A stretch of 64,000 nucleotides of DNA from Batrachochytrium dendrobatidis JAM81 (GCF_000203795.2 NW_006281112.1:284452-348451); one strand, 5' to 3'; shown: positions 46,663-61,000, counted from the first letter of the stretch. Numbers and translations: made by a program. Notes: generated by a model not told the origin, from the letters alone.

Positions 46663-48018
46663 ATGTCGTCTCAAGGTGTTTTATGCACAAGCTTACAGCC
46701 ACAGCCCTTTTCTGCGCCAAATACCACGCAACCTAGTTATGCTCACACTATGGAAACTCCACGGTCTGAGCATGGCTGTTATGAGGGCATGATGTCGGCC
46801 ATTGGATTAACGATGGGTCTCCTTGGCAGCGTTCCATGTCTTCCTTGCTGTTGTTTCAAGTGAGTATTTATAAAAATATACCATTGAATGGCTTGTAGTG
46901 CTAGATACAATGCCATTTCCAAGCTTGGCCATTTCAACTCAACCTTTGAAATCTAACGTGGTGATAGTCCATATCAAATTGTTCCACAAGGCAATGTAGG
47001 ACTTGTGTCTCGATTTGGCCGTTATTACCGCTCTGTTGATCCTGGACTTTACTTTGTGAATTCTGTCTCTGAAACTTTATCCAAGGTTGATATCAAGATT
47101 CGTATTGGTACGTGTCGTTCAATTGTTTGATAGTCGCGAGCTGCATTTTTCATTCAACAAGATACATTAGCCGGGATAAGCTTTTATCACGCATAATGTA
47201 CTTGAAAATGGATATGATAATTTAAACAGCTTCATGTGTATGCAATGGTTTATTTTAGAGTCGATCCCACGCCAACAAGTAATGACCAAGGATAATGTTG
47301 GGGTCCTGATTGATTCTACCCTCTACTGGCACATTGTTGACCCATATGTTGCTACGTATATGGTTCAAGATGTTCAGCGTGCTCTTATTGAACGTACCAT
47401 GACCACGATGCGTCAAATTATCGGCACACGTACTCTACAGGCCAGTATTGAAAGTCGTGATACAATTGCACATGAAATCCAAGATATTATCGCTCCAGCA
47501 GCCGTTGCTTGGGGCGTTAAAATTGAAAGCATTCTTCTCAAGGATTTGATTTTCACTGCCGATTTACAAGAAACATTGGCCGCTGCTGCTAAACAGCGAC
47601 GTGTGGGCGAATCAAAAGTTATTTCTGCTAAAGCTGAAGGTATAGTATAAGCTAAACAAGCAATGTAGATTATATTTACATCTGACTCGTTTTGCATTTT
47701 AAAAAACACAATATTAGTTGATGCGGCTAAACTCATGCGTGAAGCATCCGATATCCTCAATACGTAAGTTTTTAAATATTTTTAAATGCTGTTGAATAGA
47801 TCAATGGATTGTAGACTACTAATTGCACGATCCTGGTTTTAAACAGACCTGCTGCAATGCAAATTCGATATTTGGAAACCATGGCTGATATGGCAAAATC
47901 GAGTGGTACCAAGGTGATTTTCATGCCATCTGCTGATGGAAATCGTCGACCAGGAGATATTGCTATGGCACCCCAAACTATGACAGCAAAGGAGGCTGCC
48001 TTGTTTGACCAAATGTAA
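46663..48018 (+). CDS. Stomatin-like SPFH/band 7 membrane protein
   Basis: Five exons, 46663-46859, 46968-47107, 47259-47639, 47718-47763, 47847-48018, giving 311 residues. SPFH proteins form ring oligomers on the inner face of membranes and regulate channels and lipid domains. A hydrophobic hairpin with a Cys cluster (GLLGSVPCLPCCCFKNPYQIV), probably palmitoylated, precedes the SPFH domain (QGNVGLVSRFGRYYRSVDPGLY, QQVMTKDNVGVLIDS). Later signatures are GVKIESILLKDL, AAAAKQRRVGESKVISAKAEG and PAAMQIRYLETM. The N-terminal 45 residues are Ser/Thr/Pro-rich and unconserved. All introns are GT-AG and in phase. Confidence 0.94.
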
Positions 48019-48609
48019 ATGCCAACAGTTTACAGCTTTATAGAAAGAATCTTAGATATCAGTTTAAACAGTATATATCAGCACATAGTAAATGTGAGAT
48101 GTAACATGATTTGGATAAATACTCGTTGTTTACAGTCGTATTCATCTTGCAGACCTTTTCTATTTTGCTCCAGAATAAATAATCGTTAAATATTCATTGT
48201 TATTGAAAATTGATTTCTTCTATTGAAACTCTGTTGTATTCTAATGTCAGATACGTTCGCGCTTTAGTTCAACAAAACGTCTCAAGAATGCAACAGTTGG
48301 TTTTATAATAGTTCCACAATGTCATGATGTTTGTTTTAAGAGAAAGGGGAGTTGGAGGTTGAAAAGATGCCAAGGATGTGAACATTTGTTCTGTATTTTT
48401 GTACAAGAATGAGCACAAAGATCAGTCAACTTTAATGAGTTCAAAATAAAATATTGTCCAGTAAGATTGACACCAATCAAATATGAAATTAACTGCTTAT
48501 CATGTATTTTGACACTTGTTTAGTATTTCATTTTACGTAAATACGGTTGTAGTAATCAATAAAACATGCTATAAAGTTCTGCTACCAACCAGATTGTCTG
48601 ATTCTTAAA
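48019..48609. other. Intergenic region filled mostly by a MITE-like element
   Basis: About 590 bases between the convergent stomatin and PARN genes, largely occupied by the element at 48127-48560. Confidence 0.6.
48127..48560 (+). mobile_element. MITE-like element, longest family copy
   Basis: Left part GTTTACAGTCGTATTCATC with CTTGCAG; middle TCAGATACGTTCGCGC, TAGTTCAAC and AGAATGCAAC (shared with 16590 and 44615); then GGATGTGAACATTTG and TTTTTGTACAAG (shared with 23012); right part CTTATCATGTATTTTGACAC and CATTTTACGTAAATACGG (shared with 18701 and 23012). This copy links the otherwise separate similarities into one family of about 420-435 bp. Confidence 0.65.
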
Positions 48610-51350
48610 CTACATCATCTGACACTTGTCATTTTGCACTCCGTTCTTGGAAACACGCTTGTGTTTACGCATACGGTGAACAGGCTCACTCGCAGTGCCC
48701 GTGTATTCCTCTCGGCGACGTTTTACTGAAGATTGTATTTCAGACTTGGGTTCAGCCATAACTAATATCCAGCATTGATACAAAATCAGCACAGACCCAT
48801 TTGAAAGCGTATAGACATGTAAACTAAACTATGCATAAATGGGTACATTACCTTCTTTTTTGCTGATTAAAGTCGACAATTTATCAGATGTCGACACATC
48901 AGTGTCAGGGTTAGCTGCAGCCAAAAATGGTGAAGAAGCAGATGCTTTTGGTGATCCTGGAGTTTGGGTATGACTACCATCCCATATACGAAGCTTATAG
49001 TCTGTGTCTTGACTAGTACAAAACCTCTCTGCCACAGTAACCATTTTACGATCACGAACAATAATTAAGCAACTGGTATCGTTAATCCATTTGACAGTGA
49101 TCCCGCCAAATTCTTTGAATTTGTTGAGAATATCTCTGGTTTTCCAAGTAGGAAGAAACTCGCTTAAATAAAAAACATTGCTACGATCAGGAATTTCTAT
49201 TAAAATGCCAAAATTAGAATGCCCAATTATGCCAACTTAAATATTAGTTGCATCAAGCAAAATACCAGTACCTTCAATGCCGCTTAGATTTAAGAATGGA
49301 ATATCAGAGTACATTATATAGAGTTTGTTTTTACAATGCAGTGAAAAATCACTAGTCCAATCAATTGAAGTAGATACTGGTAGCGAATCTACCAATCCTA
49401 GCATTTTTAAAAAAGAAACACCAGAAATATAGGCATCAAATCCAGCCTTGTGAAGCTCACGCACATCGTTTGCATAGCTGTCAAACCCCATAGCTAATTC
49501 TACAATAGATGCATTCAATGAAAGAATATTACTACATGATTCAACACCAGTGATGTCATAAAATTGCCGTTTTTATCAACCACATACTGATAGATGGCGC
49601 ATCAAATGGCTCTTTTAAAATCGAATCATACAAATTTCCCAAAGTGGTGTTTATAATGGCAGTCTGCAGGTTTTTGTTTGAAATAGCCATAAACTTGGTG
49701 TCAAATACACTACATTAAATAAGCAAAAAAGCTTAGCCAAAGTGTCTAGATTTCTATTCAAAACCTTGTCAGTTATACCTGGGAAAATTACGGTTAACGA
49801 TGTCCTTGTATTCTTCCCATGTATCTGGAAGCGGCTGAATAAAACGATGAATGATATGAAAAAGATCTAGAATAAAAATCTGGTCAAAAGCCAATAATGA
49901 TAAAGATATTTGACCAAAGTCTAGCATACCAAGACTCATGTTATGCCCAACAATAGGTTTTTGCGCGGCAACCATAATGTCAATTACTTTACGAAACCCA
50001 ACAAGTAAATCAAGCTCAGCCTGGATTGAATTAAAACAGTCAGTTTATCAACAGTAAAGGCCAAAAGGATCAAGGAGTATGTTACCTTGAGCAACGCTTG
50101 GCGCGACTCGGTATGGGAAGAGTCTTTTTGATTGGCCTGTAAGCGCTTGAGATTGACACCTGATTTGGTGCTTTCTGTAGATACCTGGCCAGGAAATCTG
50201 TACATAACCAAGTAATCAGCACGTCATTATTTTTTCAACCATTGATAAAATAGGAATGACCCAAATGGTATGACAAACTCAGAACTACACCCACTGTTTC
50301 TTAATTTCTTGATGGATCAGGCGCTTATGGAATGAATTTGATGTAGAAATACTGTACGACTCATCTGTAGTTTCACACAGCCATTTCTGTACCGACTCAC
50401 TACAAAATTCAGAAAAAAATAAGTCGACGTCGATAATGACAATAAAAAGTATAAACTCACATAAAGTCCTTGACGTATTCCGTGTTTTTTTCATCAATAA
50501 CTATGTCAGATTCGGTATTAATGGTTTCCAGTTTCTTGCGAATGGCCGCTTCTTCAGTAATACTAACAAACGGAATGCCTGTTTCATATGCAAGTATCAA
50601 TGTATTTATAATCCGAATATGTACTTTTATCATTCATAAGCCCGATATTGGACATATGATTGGCAGATTTCCAAACTGCCACCAGTTAACAAATCAGTTA
50701 CATACCTTCACGAATCCACTTGTTGAAATCAAATCCGTTCCCTTCTAGAAACTCCAGCGATGAGATCTGAACACAAAATGTACGGTCCAGTCCAAAAAAC
50801 TTGTTTCCAGTCCGAGGATAAATGTTGAAGTTGAATGGCTTGGACATGTATACACCTTGTTCTGCATCCCATTTGAATGCAGCTAATCCAATCTGAATGG
50901 GCTCGAATAATCTAGCTGCCGATCTATGCTTCAAATATCGTTCTTGCGGAGTGTCCAGTAGACTAAGACGCTCATTTGGAGTAAGCCCAAGACCTAGAAA
51001 CAAACACATGTCATACCAAAGTATTTAAAAAAAGTTGGCAGATTCAGATTTGTTGGCAGTCTTTGTCCAAGACTAAAACACTAATGTTATGACCAACAGA
51101 CATATCGAACAAGATGAAAGTCGTGGTTTAAACTGAATTCAAAGGTTCAATATTGAATACTGCTGACAGGACAGAGCTCATGCTATTGTATTGGCCCGTG
51201 ATTCATGTAATACAGTGTAATCCATATATCTAAAACCAGTACATCAAACACACCAGTAAACTCTGTATCAACTGCAATAAAGTCTGCATTCTCAATAGCC
51301 TCTCGCACTGAGTCTAGCACCTCTTCAAAGTTGGATTGAACAACTTCCAT
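48610..51350 (-). CDS. PARN: Poly(A)-specific ribonuclease PARN (CAF1/DEDD family)
   Basis: Eleven minus-strand exons: 51350-51254, 50993-50706, 50578-50461, 50399-50295, 50197-50086, 50020-49930, 49866-49779, 49709-49588, 49499-49272, 49196-48852, 48761-48610, giving 581 residues. PARN removes poly(A) tails from mRNA and trims small RNAs. The catalytic DEDD residues are visible: Asp28 and Glu30 in AVDTEFTG (same positions as in human), the Asp of IGHNMSLDLFH-type motif III, and HKAGFDAYISG. Between the first two lies an R3H-like insert (exons 3-5). An RRM-like region (LSEFLPTWKTRDILNKFKEF) and a basic, NLS-like tail (KRRREEY, RKHKR) follow. One 63-nt intron (49929-49867) is in frame and stop-free. 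Confidence 0.95.
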
Positions 51351-52069
51351 TCAAGTAATTTGAAAACTATTGATTTGTATCGAGGTGAAACCAAACCCGG
51401 CGATAAATTCATTGCGCTTGACGTTTCTTGCAGGCCAAGAGTCAAACATCAACTTTCTAAATATCTTGCAGCTGTGAAATGGTCTAGTTTATCATTGAGT
51501 ATTTATTGCAGTGAATAGACACGACGAGTCGTGGTAAGCACGTCGGTTTTATTAACGTAATTCTATCTGTCGAATCATTCGACCATACAGTTTGTGTAGC
51601 TATAATCTGATGCAGTAGTCTGGTTAATATCCAAATCGTGCAATGGCCATCAAACTTGTGTGCTGATCCAGTTGAAATTTTATTTGAAATCTTCCCCAAC
51701 AAATTCGCATTTCATTTGGTTGAATCTGGCATAATATTCCCGTTTTCTCATCCAAACCAATAGTTACTACTGTAGATAGTAGAATATAATACCGTAAATA
51801 TCTTGGAGTAAGTGTCTTTGCTTTTATACGTAAGCTGTATTACATTCACCAACACTGCACATTTGCCTTGTTGGTTTGATATGTCGAGGCGGAGTTTCCA
51901 TATCCCTTGTGCAGTCAACTTAGCGTTAGATTCAACGTCATAGTTTAATCTTTATTACATAGAGTTCATCAAGATTACTAATATACGTTTGTTATTTCTT
52001 GGGTTAAGCAGCATTCAATACAGCCCATTCATTATACCATTACACCCATAGGTACATTTTACTGTAGAA
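51351..52069. other. Shared upstream region of PARN and dynein heavy-chain genes
   Basis: About 720 bases between divergent genes, so it must hold both promoters. No gene or family repeat recognised. An open frame of 60 codons at 51336-51518 overlaps the PARN start and is not supported. Confidence 0.5.
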
Positions 52070-55000
52070 ATGCCCGAAGACAAAAAGGAGGATGACTCTA
52101 AACGAGGAAAAAAGGAGAGTGCTGACGGAGAAGACAATGGACCTGTAGTCGTTCCTGTAGATTCTCGAGTTATGTGGTTTGAAGATAAAGTATGCAATAG
52201 TCTCAAAATCAAGAACGACAAGTGGAAAAAACTCATTTCTGTAAACGAAAATGTGTAAGTTTTTAGCTTGCTCAAGAGCATTCGTTTGATATAGTTGATA
52301 TATTTTGACTGTGCATGTTTTTTAAAAACTGCAAGTCATTTCAGACTACATTCTACTGTGTAATACACATGCCTATGTAGTATTTCATCTTTCAACAACC
52401 ATCACTTTCAACGCGTCGCGTTGTCTAGAATTAAAGCATGCATATTTGGTTGTCGAAACTCCGGCTTAAATAGATGGTCATTGGCCATTTTGGCGTAGTT
52501 CATCCTGATTTACACTACACAGCCTTTTCAGTATCGACTGTTTGTCTAACCAATTTTATTGCTATACATGGCATTTTAACAAATTATTGAATAGTGCAAC
52601 TATATATACGTTTCTGGACAAAGACTGTACAACCATTTTGTTTTATCTTAACCAAAAAGAAGAACTTATTCCTTTAATTAATTTTCCCGCGCAGTTGAAA
52701 CGCCGCTCTGTATACTTTCTCAAGAAAAAGCCTGGTGCTCAGATCGTTGAGAAACTCGATACAGAGCTCATAACTGGCGATATTTCAGCCAATCCACTTG
52801 AATTTCTTTCAACCGTTTTGGAAGAAGTCTATTTGCCCCTTCTCACTAATCCTAAAAATTTAGAAACTTGGCCAGAAGTTGTCAGTAACGACGTGCTTCG
52901 TCATTTTCATCAGCTCAATGGTGCCGTATATGTCATTTCTGGAAAATCAAAGGTAGTTTAGTGTGAAGATTGGTTCATGTACTTTCACTTTGATTTCATA
53001 TGATGCTCAATTTTAATCTATTGATTGGACTTTTACCACAGGGAAAAACTATGCTACCGCTTCCTCACGGTGCCAAATTGATGAATGAGAGTGACAAGAG
53101 CATTCTGCATACTTTAGAGTCTTCAGTCATTGATTGGACTCACCAAATCAAAGAAGTGATCAAGAGTAGCTCGTCTGCTGCTCTCGATCAAGGCGTCAAT
53201 CCTGGACCAATGGTGGAAATTGACTTTTGGGCTACAAAAGCTGCAAACCTTAAATCCATTCATCAGCAGCTAACTGACGAAAAGATTCAAAAAATTGCAA
53301 AGGTATTGCAATTAAGCAAGAGTACCTATTTTCCTGCATTTCAGTGGATTTTTGACGAGGTTGTGTTTGGTAAGTTTATATTTATTTTCATGAGACAAGT
53401 TGTGCTTTTTACCAACTCATATATATATTTTAGCATTGGAGGAAGCCAGTGATATCAACGTTTATCTCAAGGCACTTCGGCCTCAAATTGAGCGTTTGGC
53501 TGGTGCCAATGAAATTGCTGAGCTGTCACAAATTTTTCCAGGACTTATGCACACACTCCTTCTTATTTGGAAATCATCAAAGCACTATAATACCCCTAAT
53601 CGCATGAGCGTTGTGCTTCAAGAGATCTGCAATGATATTATTGAGCAAGCACGCAACTTTATCCAACCATCAGAACTGTTTAGTGCTGAGCCTGAAGAGG
53701 CAGCGGAGCGTTTACGTCTAGTTTTGCGTGTTTGCGATTCCTTCAAAAGCACTTATTTTGAAGGAAAGGCAACTACTATGGAGTCTAGCCGTCCATGGAA
53801 TTTTGACTCGCGTCTTTTGTTTGGTCGTCTGGACAAATTTCTCGTTCGAGTCCAGCATATTCTTGAGCTTTTTGAAATCATTATTGAATTCAACCGTCTT
53901 GAGAAAATTGAGATTGGCGGCACCAAGGGAAAGATTCTCAGCTTTCAAGTTGTTCAGATATTTACAGAATTTGTCACTGCTCTTAGTAGCTTTGGTAAAC
54001 TCAAGTATGATGTTTTGGATATTTCTCTCCACCAATTTGATGCCGATCGCAACAAGTTTCACGAGAAAATAACTGATCTTGACCGTCGCATTGGAACAAT
54101 TCTGTGTCAGGCATTCGATGACTGTTCCGGTCTATACTCTTGTTTCCGTCTTTTAGAGTCGTTTTCTGGTCTTTTAAATCGCAATAATATCCAGAAAGAC
54201 TTTGAACAAAAATACTTTGAGCTTTTAAACATGTACTCGCAAGATTTGGACGATGTATCTGCTATATTTTTGCGATACAAGAACCGACCGCCCATTCACT
54301 ATAATATGGCGCCAGTAACTGGAACTGTCTCATGGATTCATGAGCTCAAAGACCGTATTACCAAAGCTATGGACAAACTCAAGACATTAAACCATTCTGT
54401 AATGAACACAGAAGAGGCCAGCATTGTTAAAAACAAGTATAGCGAACTTCTTACAGCACTTGATGCTTTTGAACTCAATGTGTTTAACGTATGGAAAGAA
54501 ACGATTATTGATGAATCAGAGGCTAATCTCAACAAACCTGTGCTTATTCGCGAAGGTTCACTTTTAAAAGTCAATTTTGATCCCAAGGTGGTTGCATTGC
54601 TTCGTGAAGTCAGATACTTTGGTGCGCTTGCTGTTCAACCACCACCCGCTGCTATTGAAATCTATTCCAAAGCCGACACATTCCGTAAATACATTTTTTC
54701 GCTTGAAAGCATTGTAGACATGTACAATGGTATTCGCAGCGGGGTACTTGATGTTGAGCGTCCTCTCATTGAAACCAAAATCCAAGAGATTGATGCGCAA
54801 ATTGAACAAGGTGTTTCATCTTTAAACTGGAAATCCACAAATATTGATGTGTATATTTCCGAAATTTCTGCCACAGTGGGAAATCTGTCGTCTATTCTGC
54901 AAGCCATGAAGAACAATATGAATCAGATTTCCAAGATTCTCAAACAATGGTCTGCTTCGCCACTTATTGAGAGAAAAGATGGAAAAAAATTGCTTAATCT

Positions 55001-58000
55001 TGAAGAAAAAGACGCCAAGTTTGGCATTATTATTGATACATTTAAAAAAGATGGTCAAATTATTATTGGTCTGGTGGAGGATACTCGTGCTCTTGTCGAG
55101 GCCGAATCTACTGCAGAGAAATGGGTCAATTATCTTGAATTCGTTGACAATATTGTTCAAAAAGGATTTTGGGCCACTATCAAGGCAAGCATGGAGTATA
55201 TTCTGCAAAACACTGAAAAGGATCGTGCATCTGAAATAGGACCACTTCTTGAAGCAAAGCTAGAGTTGGAAAACGAAATGCTAGTTTTTACTCCAAGCAT
55301 GGACGAAGACTCTGATGAGGGGCTACTATCAATCATGGAATGTGTTATTGACGATATTTTTGATGTATCGTCACTTATGCCGCGTGTTGCTCCTATTGCA
55401 AAACCGATTTCTCACAATGCTCACAAGGTAGAAGCTATGCCGGTGGAAAATAATGCACCAGTTTCCAGCAGCGATGATCCGTCTGAATCACAAGAGTCAA
55501 CAAGCGAGCGAGAGAAAAAATTGATTCTTGAAGCAGCCGAAAATGAGTCTTACCTCGGTGAGATGCGTCGAGATGAGACCTTGGATAATTTGCGCGTAAG
55601 CATTTTGGATCGTGTAAAGGGTATCATTGAAAACTGTGCCCAATACAAGGATAGCTACGAGCAATACACCTATTTGTGGACAGAGAACCGCCAAGAATAC
55701 ATGAAACAATTTCTTGAAATTTCCGACAAAGGCGAAACCAACGAAGGTGATGCATCTCCAGCTGATGATGGTGAGCAGCCAATTCAATTGGAAAATTTTG
55801 AAGCCGAGATTCGTAAGTTTGAAGCTATCCACAAAGCAGTCATGGGAATTGAGCCAGAGGTGATTTTCCAGTACTGGTTCAGAGTGGATGTCCGACCTCT
55901 TAAACAGGCTCTTAATGTGGTCGTCAAAAAATGGAGTTACACTCTCACAAAACATTTGTCTGACGATACTGTTTCTACCCTCAATGAGCTCAATCGGTTT
56001 ATCAGGCTTAACAAAAAGGGCCTTCAAGATAAAATTGATGAAGGAGACTACGACGGTCTTGTTTCTGTAATGGGACTATTGCATGCTGTCAAGCATCGTA
56101 CAACCAACATTGATAAAATGTTTGAGCCATTGCGCAAGACTGTCAATCTTTTACGACAATTTGGTGTAGAGTTGCCCGAGGAAATTCACAAGCTGCTCAA
56201 TGATCTTCCTGAAGAATGGTCCGAAGTTAAAAAACTGTCGGTTTCCATCAAAGACCATGTTGCGCCACTTCAAGCCAAAGAGGTGGATATACTTCAGCAA
56301 AAATGCAATCGATTTGAGATGAAAAACCATAATTTCCGCGAAGAATTTCGCAAAAAAGCTCCATTCAAGTTTGAGGTTGGACCTGACCGAGCATACGAGG
56401 TTGTGGATGCTGTCCATTCTGATGTTCTCATAATGGAGACTGAGGCAAGTGCCTTGAAAAAGTCGTGTGAACTGTTTGAACTTAACGTACCCACTTACCG
56501 TCAGCTGTCAGAATGTCGTCGAGATATTGGCATGCTCAAAAGTATTTGGGATCTTGTTTCATTGGTGACGTACATGTTTGGCCAATGGAAGACAACTTTA
56601 TGGACAGAAATTGACACAGATTCAATGGAAAATCGGTGCCGCGACTTGTCCAAAGAACTTCGTCGTATGGATAAAGAAATTAAAGGTTGGGATGTTTATT
56701 CAGGTCTTGATCAAATGGTCAAGGATATGATTACTAGTTTGCGGGCAGTGGGTGAGCTTCGAAGCAGTGCTATTCGTGATAGACATTGGAAGCAGCTCAT
56801 GAAAACCACTGGTGTCACATTTGTTTTGACCAAGGATATGAAGTTTCAAGATCTACTCAGCCTACAATTGCACAAATACGAGGATAATGTCAAGGTTATT
56901 GTCGATCGTGCCACAAAGGAGCTTGCCATGGAGAAAGTACTCAACGACCTTGACAAAACCTGGACTACAATGGAATTTACCTATGAGATTCATGATTCTA
57001 CAAAAACGCCGCTTCTTCGTAGCTCTGAGGAGCTAATTGAAACTTTGGAGGACAACCAAGTGATGCTACAAACTATGATGACATCCAAATATGTTGCTCA
57101 TTTTGAAGAGCAAATCACCAAATGGCAGATTGCCTTGTCAACGGTTGATTCTGTTATCACGCTTTGGCTTGAGGTTCAACAAACATGGTCACATCTGGAG
57201 AACATTTTCATGGGATCTGAAGATATTCGCGCACAACTACCTGAAGATTCTCGCCGGTTTGATAGCATTGATGCCAGCTACAAAACACTCATGAACGAAT
57301 CACAAAATACTCCAAATTGTGTCAAAGCGTGCACCAAAGAAGGTCTTTTTGAAAAACTCGAGCATCTGCAAGGTCAGCTTGCACTTTGTGAAAAGTCACT
57401 TGCTGAGTATCTTGAAACAAAACGTCTTGCATTTCCTCGATTTTATTTCGTATCTGCATCAGACTTGCTGGACATTTTGGCCAAGGGAAATATTCCACAA
57501 GCAGTTGCAGTTCATCTTCCCAAGCTTTTTGACAGTATATCTCAGCTGGAATTCCACAAGACTGGAAACGGAGATGTAACCAAGACCGTAGTAGGCATGT
57601 ACTCTCGTGAAGACGAATATGTACCGTTTGTCGGCAAGTGTGAGTGCACTGGAGCAGTAGAAATGTGGCTTAACCGACTTGTAGATAATATGAGATCAAC
57701 GTTGAAACAATTGATGGGAGAGGCCGTTGCATCTTATGAAGAAAAGCCTCGCGAACAGTGGGTTTTTGATCATCCAGCCCAAATCACGCTTGCTGGCACG
57801 CAGATTTGGTGGACCACCGAAGTCAATACTGCTTTTAGTCGTCTTGAGGAGGGATATGAAAACTCCTTGAAAGATTACTACAAAAAGCAGGTAAATCAAC
57901 TGACTGCGCTTATTGGTCTTATTCAGGGTGAGCTTCCTCGTGGTCATCGTCAAATGATTATGACTGTATGCACGCTTGACGTGCACGCTCGTGATATTGT

Positions 58001-61000
58001 TGCCAAGCTGATTTCTGAAAAGGCCGAAAATGCGCAATGCTTTAGCTGGCAGTCTCAATTGCGTTTGAGATGGGATGATGTTGACCAAAACGATTGTTTT
58101 ATCAATATCTGTGATGCTGGATTCAAATACAACTACGAATACTTGGGCAACACACCACGTTTGGTTATTACAGCTCTTACTGATCGTTGCTATATTACTC
58201 TGACTCAGTCGCTACATCTCATTATGGGAGGAGCTCCTGCCGGACCTGCAGGTACAGGTAAAACAGAAACCGTTAAAGATCTGGGTAAAGCACTTGCAAT
58301 CATGGTATACGTTTTTAATTGCTCTGAGCAAATGGACTACAAGTCTATTGGAAATATCTTTAAAGGACTGGCCCAGTCTGGTGCCTGGGGATGCTTTGAT
58401 GAGTTTAATCGTATTTCTGTGGAAGTACTGTCGGTCGTTGCTACTCAAGTCAAGTCAATCCAAGACGCTCTCCGCGCCAAGAAAAAACGATTTATTTTCC
58501 AAGGAGAAGAAATTGGTTTGATACGTACTGTTGGTGAATTTATTACCATGAATCCTGGTAAGTTTGAATGTTATTTGTTTGAAACTCTACTGCAAATTAG
58601 TCAACGTGTCTAAAGTCCAAGTCCTGAACTTTTCCATAAATTTATTTTGTAGGCTACGCTGGACGTACCGAGCTTCCCGAAAATATAAAGGCACTGTTTC
58701 GACCTTGCTCAATGGTTGTTCCCAATCTGGAGCTTATTTGTGAAATCATGCTTATGGCTGAAGGATTTATTGAAGCCAGTTCTTTAGCACGCAAGTTTAA
58801 CACTCTCTACAAACTAAATCGCGAGCTTTTGTCGAAACAAGATCATTATGATTGGGGTCTCCGTGCTATCAAATCTGTGTTGGTTGTTGCCGGCACCCTG
58901 AAACGTGCCGACCCCAACGTTCCAGAAGAGCATGTGCTCATGAGAGCGCTCCGTGATTTCAACTTGCCAAAGATTGTCACAGATGATCTGCAAGTATTCC
59001 ATGGTCTTATTGGGGATCTATTTCCTAAAGTGGAGGTTCTCCGAAAGCGCAATGAAAAGCTAGAGGAAGAGATTCGCAAAGCCACTGTCGAGAATGGACT
59101 ACAGGCCGAAGACATTTTTGTGCTCAAAATTGTACAGCTTGAGGAACTCATGGCTGTGCGTCATTGTGTGTTTATTATTGGAAACAGTGGCACAGGAAAA
59201 TCTCAGATTTGGAAGATGCTTGCCAAAACCTATGTCAATATGGGGAAAAAATGCACCACATCCGATCTCAATCCCAAAGCAGTCAACACAGATGATCTTT
59301 TTGGCTGCATTAATCCATCTACTCGTGAATGGAAAGATGGTTTATTTTCTTGCATTTTGCGTGAAATGGCTAATGCTCCAGGTACTGATCCCAAATGGAT
59401 GATCCTGGATGGTGATATTGATCCCAACTGGATTGAGTCACTCAACACTGTTATGGACGACAACAAAATGCTTACACTTGCCAGTAACGAGCGTATTCCT
59501 TTAAAGAACCACATGCGTCTTGTTTTTGAAATTGGCAATCTTAAATATGCCACACCTGCCACTGTGTCGCGTGCTGGTATTTTATATCTTAATACGACCG
59601 ATCTTGGATGGAATCCATATGTCCAGTCTTGGCTAGAAAAGCGAGAGGATGCAGCTGAACGTTCCAATCTATCAGTTCTTTTTGATCGATATGTCAATCC
59701 CTGTCTTGAAGTTTGCCGCTCAGGCAGATTTAAGATGGCAAATGTAGAAGAGTTTTCCATGGTGGTTGCACTGTGTAATATCCTGGAGGGTTTGTTGGTT
59801 CCAGCCAATACACCTAGAGGATGCGACAAGGAATGGTTTGAGCTTTATTTTGTATTTGCGGCAGTCTGGGCTTTTGGTGGATGTGTGTTTCAAGATCAAA
59901 TGGTTGACTACCGCAACGAATTTAGCAAATGGTGGAATTCAGAATTCAAGGTTGTCAAATTTCCTCCATCTGGAACTGTGTTTGATTACTACATTGATAC
60001 CGACTCCAAGCGTTTTCTTTCATGGACTGACCGGGTTCCTCAGTATGAGTACGATATTGACATGCCTTTACAAGCCGTACTTGTTCATACCCAGGAAACC
60101 ACACGAATTCGCTATTTCCTGGATCTTTTGGCAGACAATGGCAAACCCGTATTGCTGATTGGCAATGCAGGCTGTGGTAAAACCGTGTTAATGCAAGACA
60201 AGCTTAATTCGTACAGTGATGATCGTTTGATTGTAAATGTTCCATTTAATTTTTACACTACTGCATGGTCGCTCCAATCAGTTCTTGAAAAGCCATTGGA
60301 GAAAAAAGCTGGTCGCAACTATGGCCCACCAGGAAATAAAAAGATTATATACTTTTTAGACGATCTCAACATGCCCGAGGTTGACAAGTACGGTACCGCA
60401 AGTCCACATACCTTGCTTCGCCAGTTTTTGGACTACAAGCATTGGTACGATCGTACCAAGCTAACACTCAAGGAGATTCATAACTGTCAATATGTTGCGT
60501 GCATGAATCCCACGGCCGGATCCTTTACAATTGATCCACGTCTTCAGCGCCATTTTGCTTGCTTTACCGTCAATTTCCCCGGCGTGGAATCTCTGCAAAG
60601 TATCTATCTTCAGATTCTGGGAGGTCATCTCAAGCTCTTCCCTGCCTCCCTACAGCGTATTTCCGAGCGTATTGTCACCGCGTCACTTCTTCTTCACAAA
60701 AAGGTAGCATCGACGTTCTTGCCTACTGCTGTAAAGTTTCACTATGTGTTCAACTTGAGAGACTTGAGCAACATTTTCCAAGGTATTCTTTTTTCGACAA
60801 AAGAAAAAATTAAAGAGCCAATTGAACTTGTCCAGCTCTTTATTCATGAAACGTCCCGTACATACGGTGATAAAATGATTGACGATGCTGATCGGCAACA
60901 GCTTGTTAAAATTCAAGAGGAGATTATTAAAAAAAACTTTGAGGATATGGATCAGGGATCTCTCAAGGCCGAGCCCAATATTTTTGCACACTTTGCAGGT

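Noticed and set aside
50198..50294. PARN donor GTGTAG at 50290
   Set aside because: It gives phase 0 with no phase-0 acceptor downstream. GTGGGT at 50294 gives phase 2 and joins in frame to the acceptor at 50198, with family similarity kept.
59230..59829. 199-codon minus-strand frame inside the dynein gene, and similar long antisense frames at 54822-55208, 55497-56027 and 61372-61827
   Set aside because: Shadows of the strongly conserved dynein coding frame; no family resemblance of their own.
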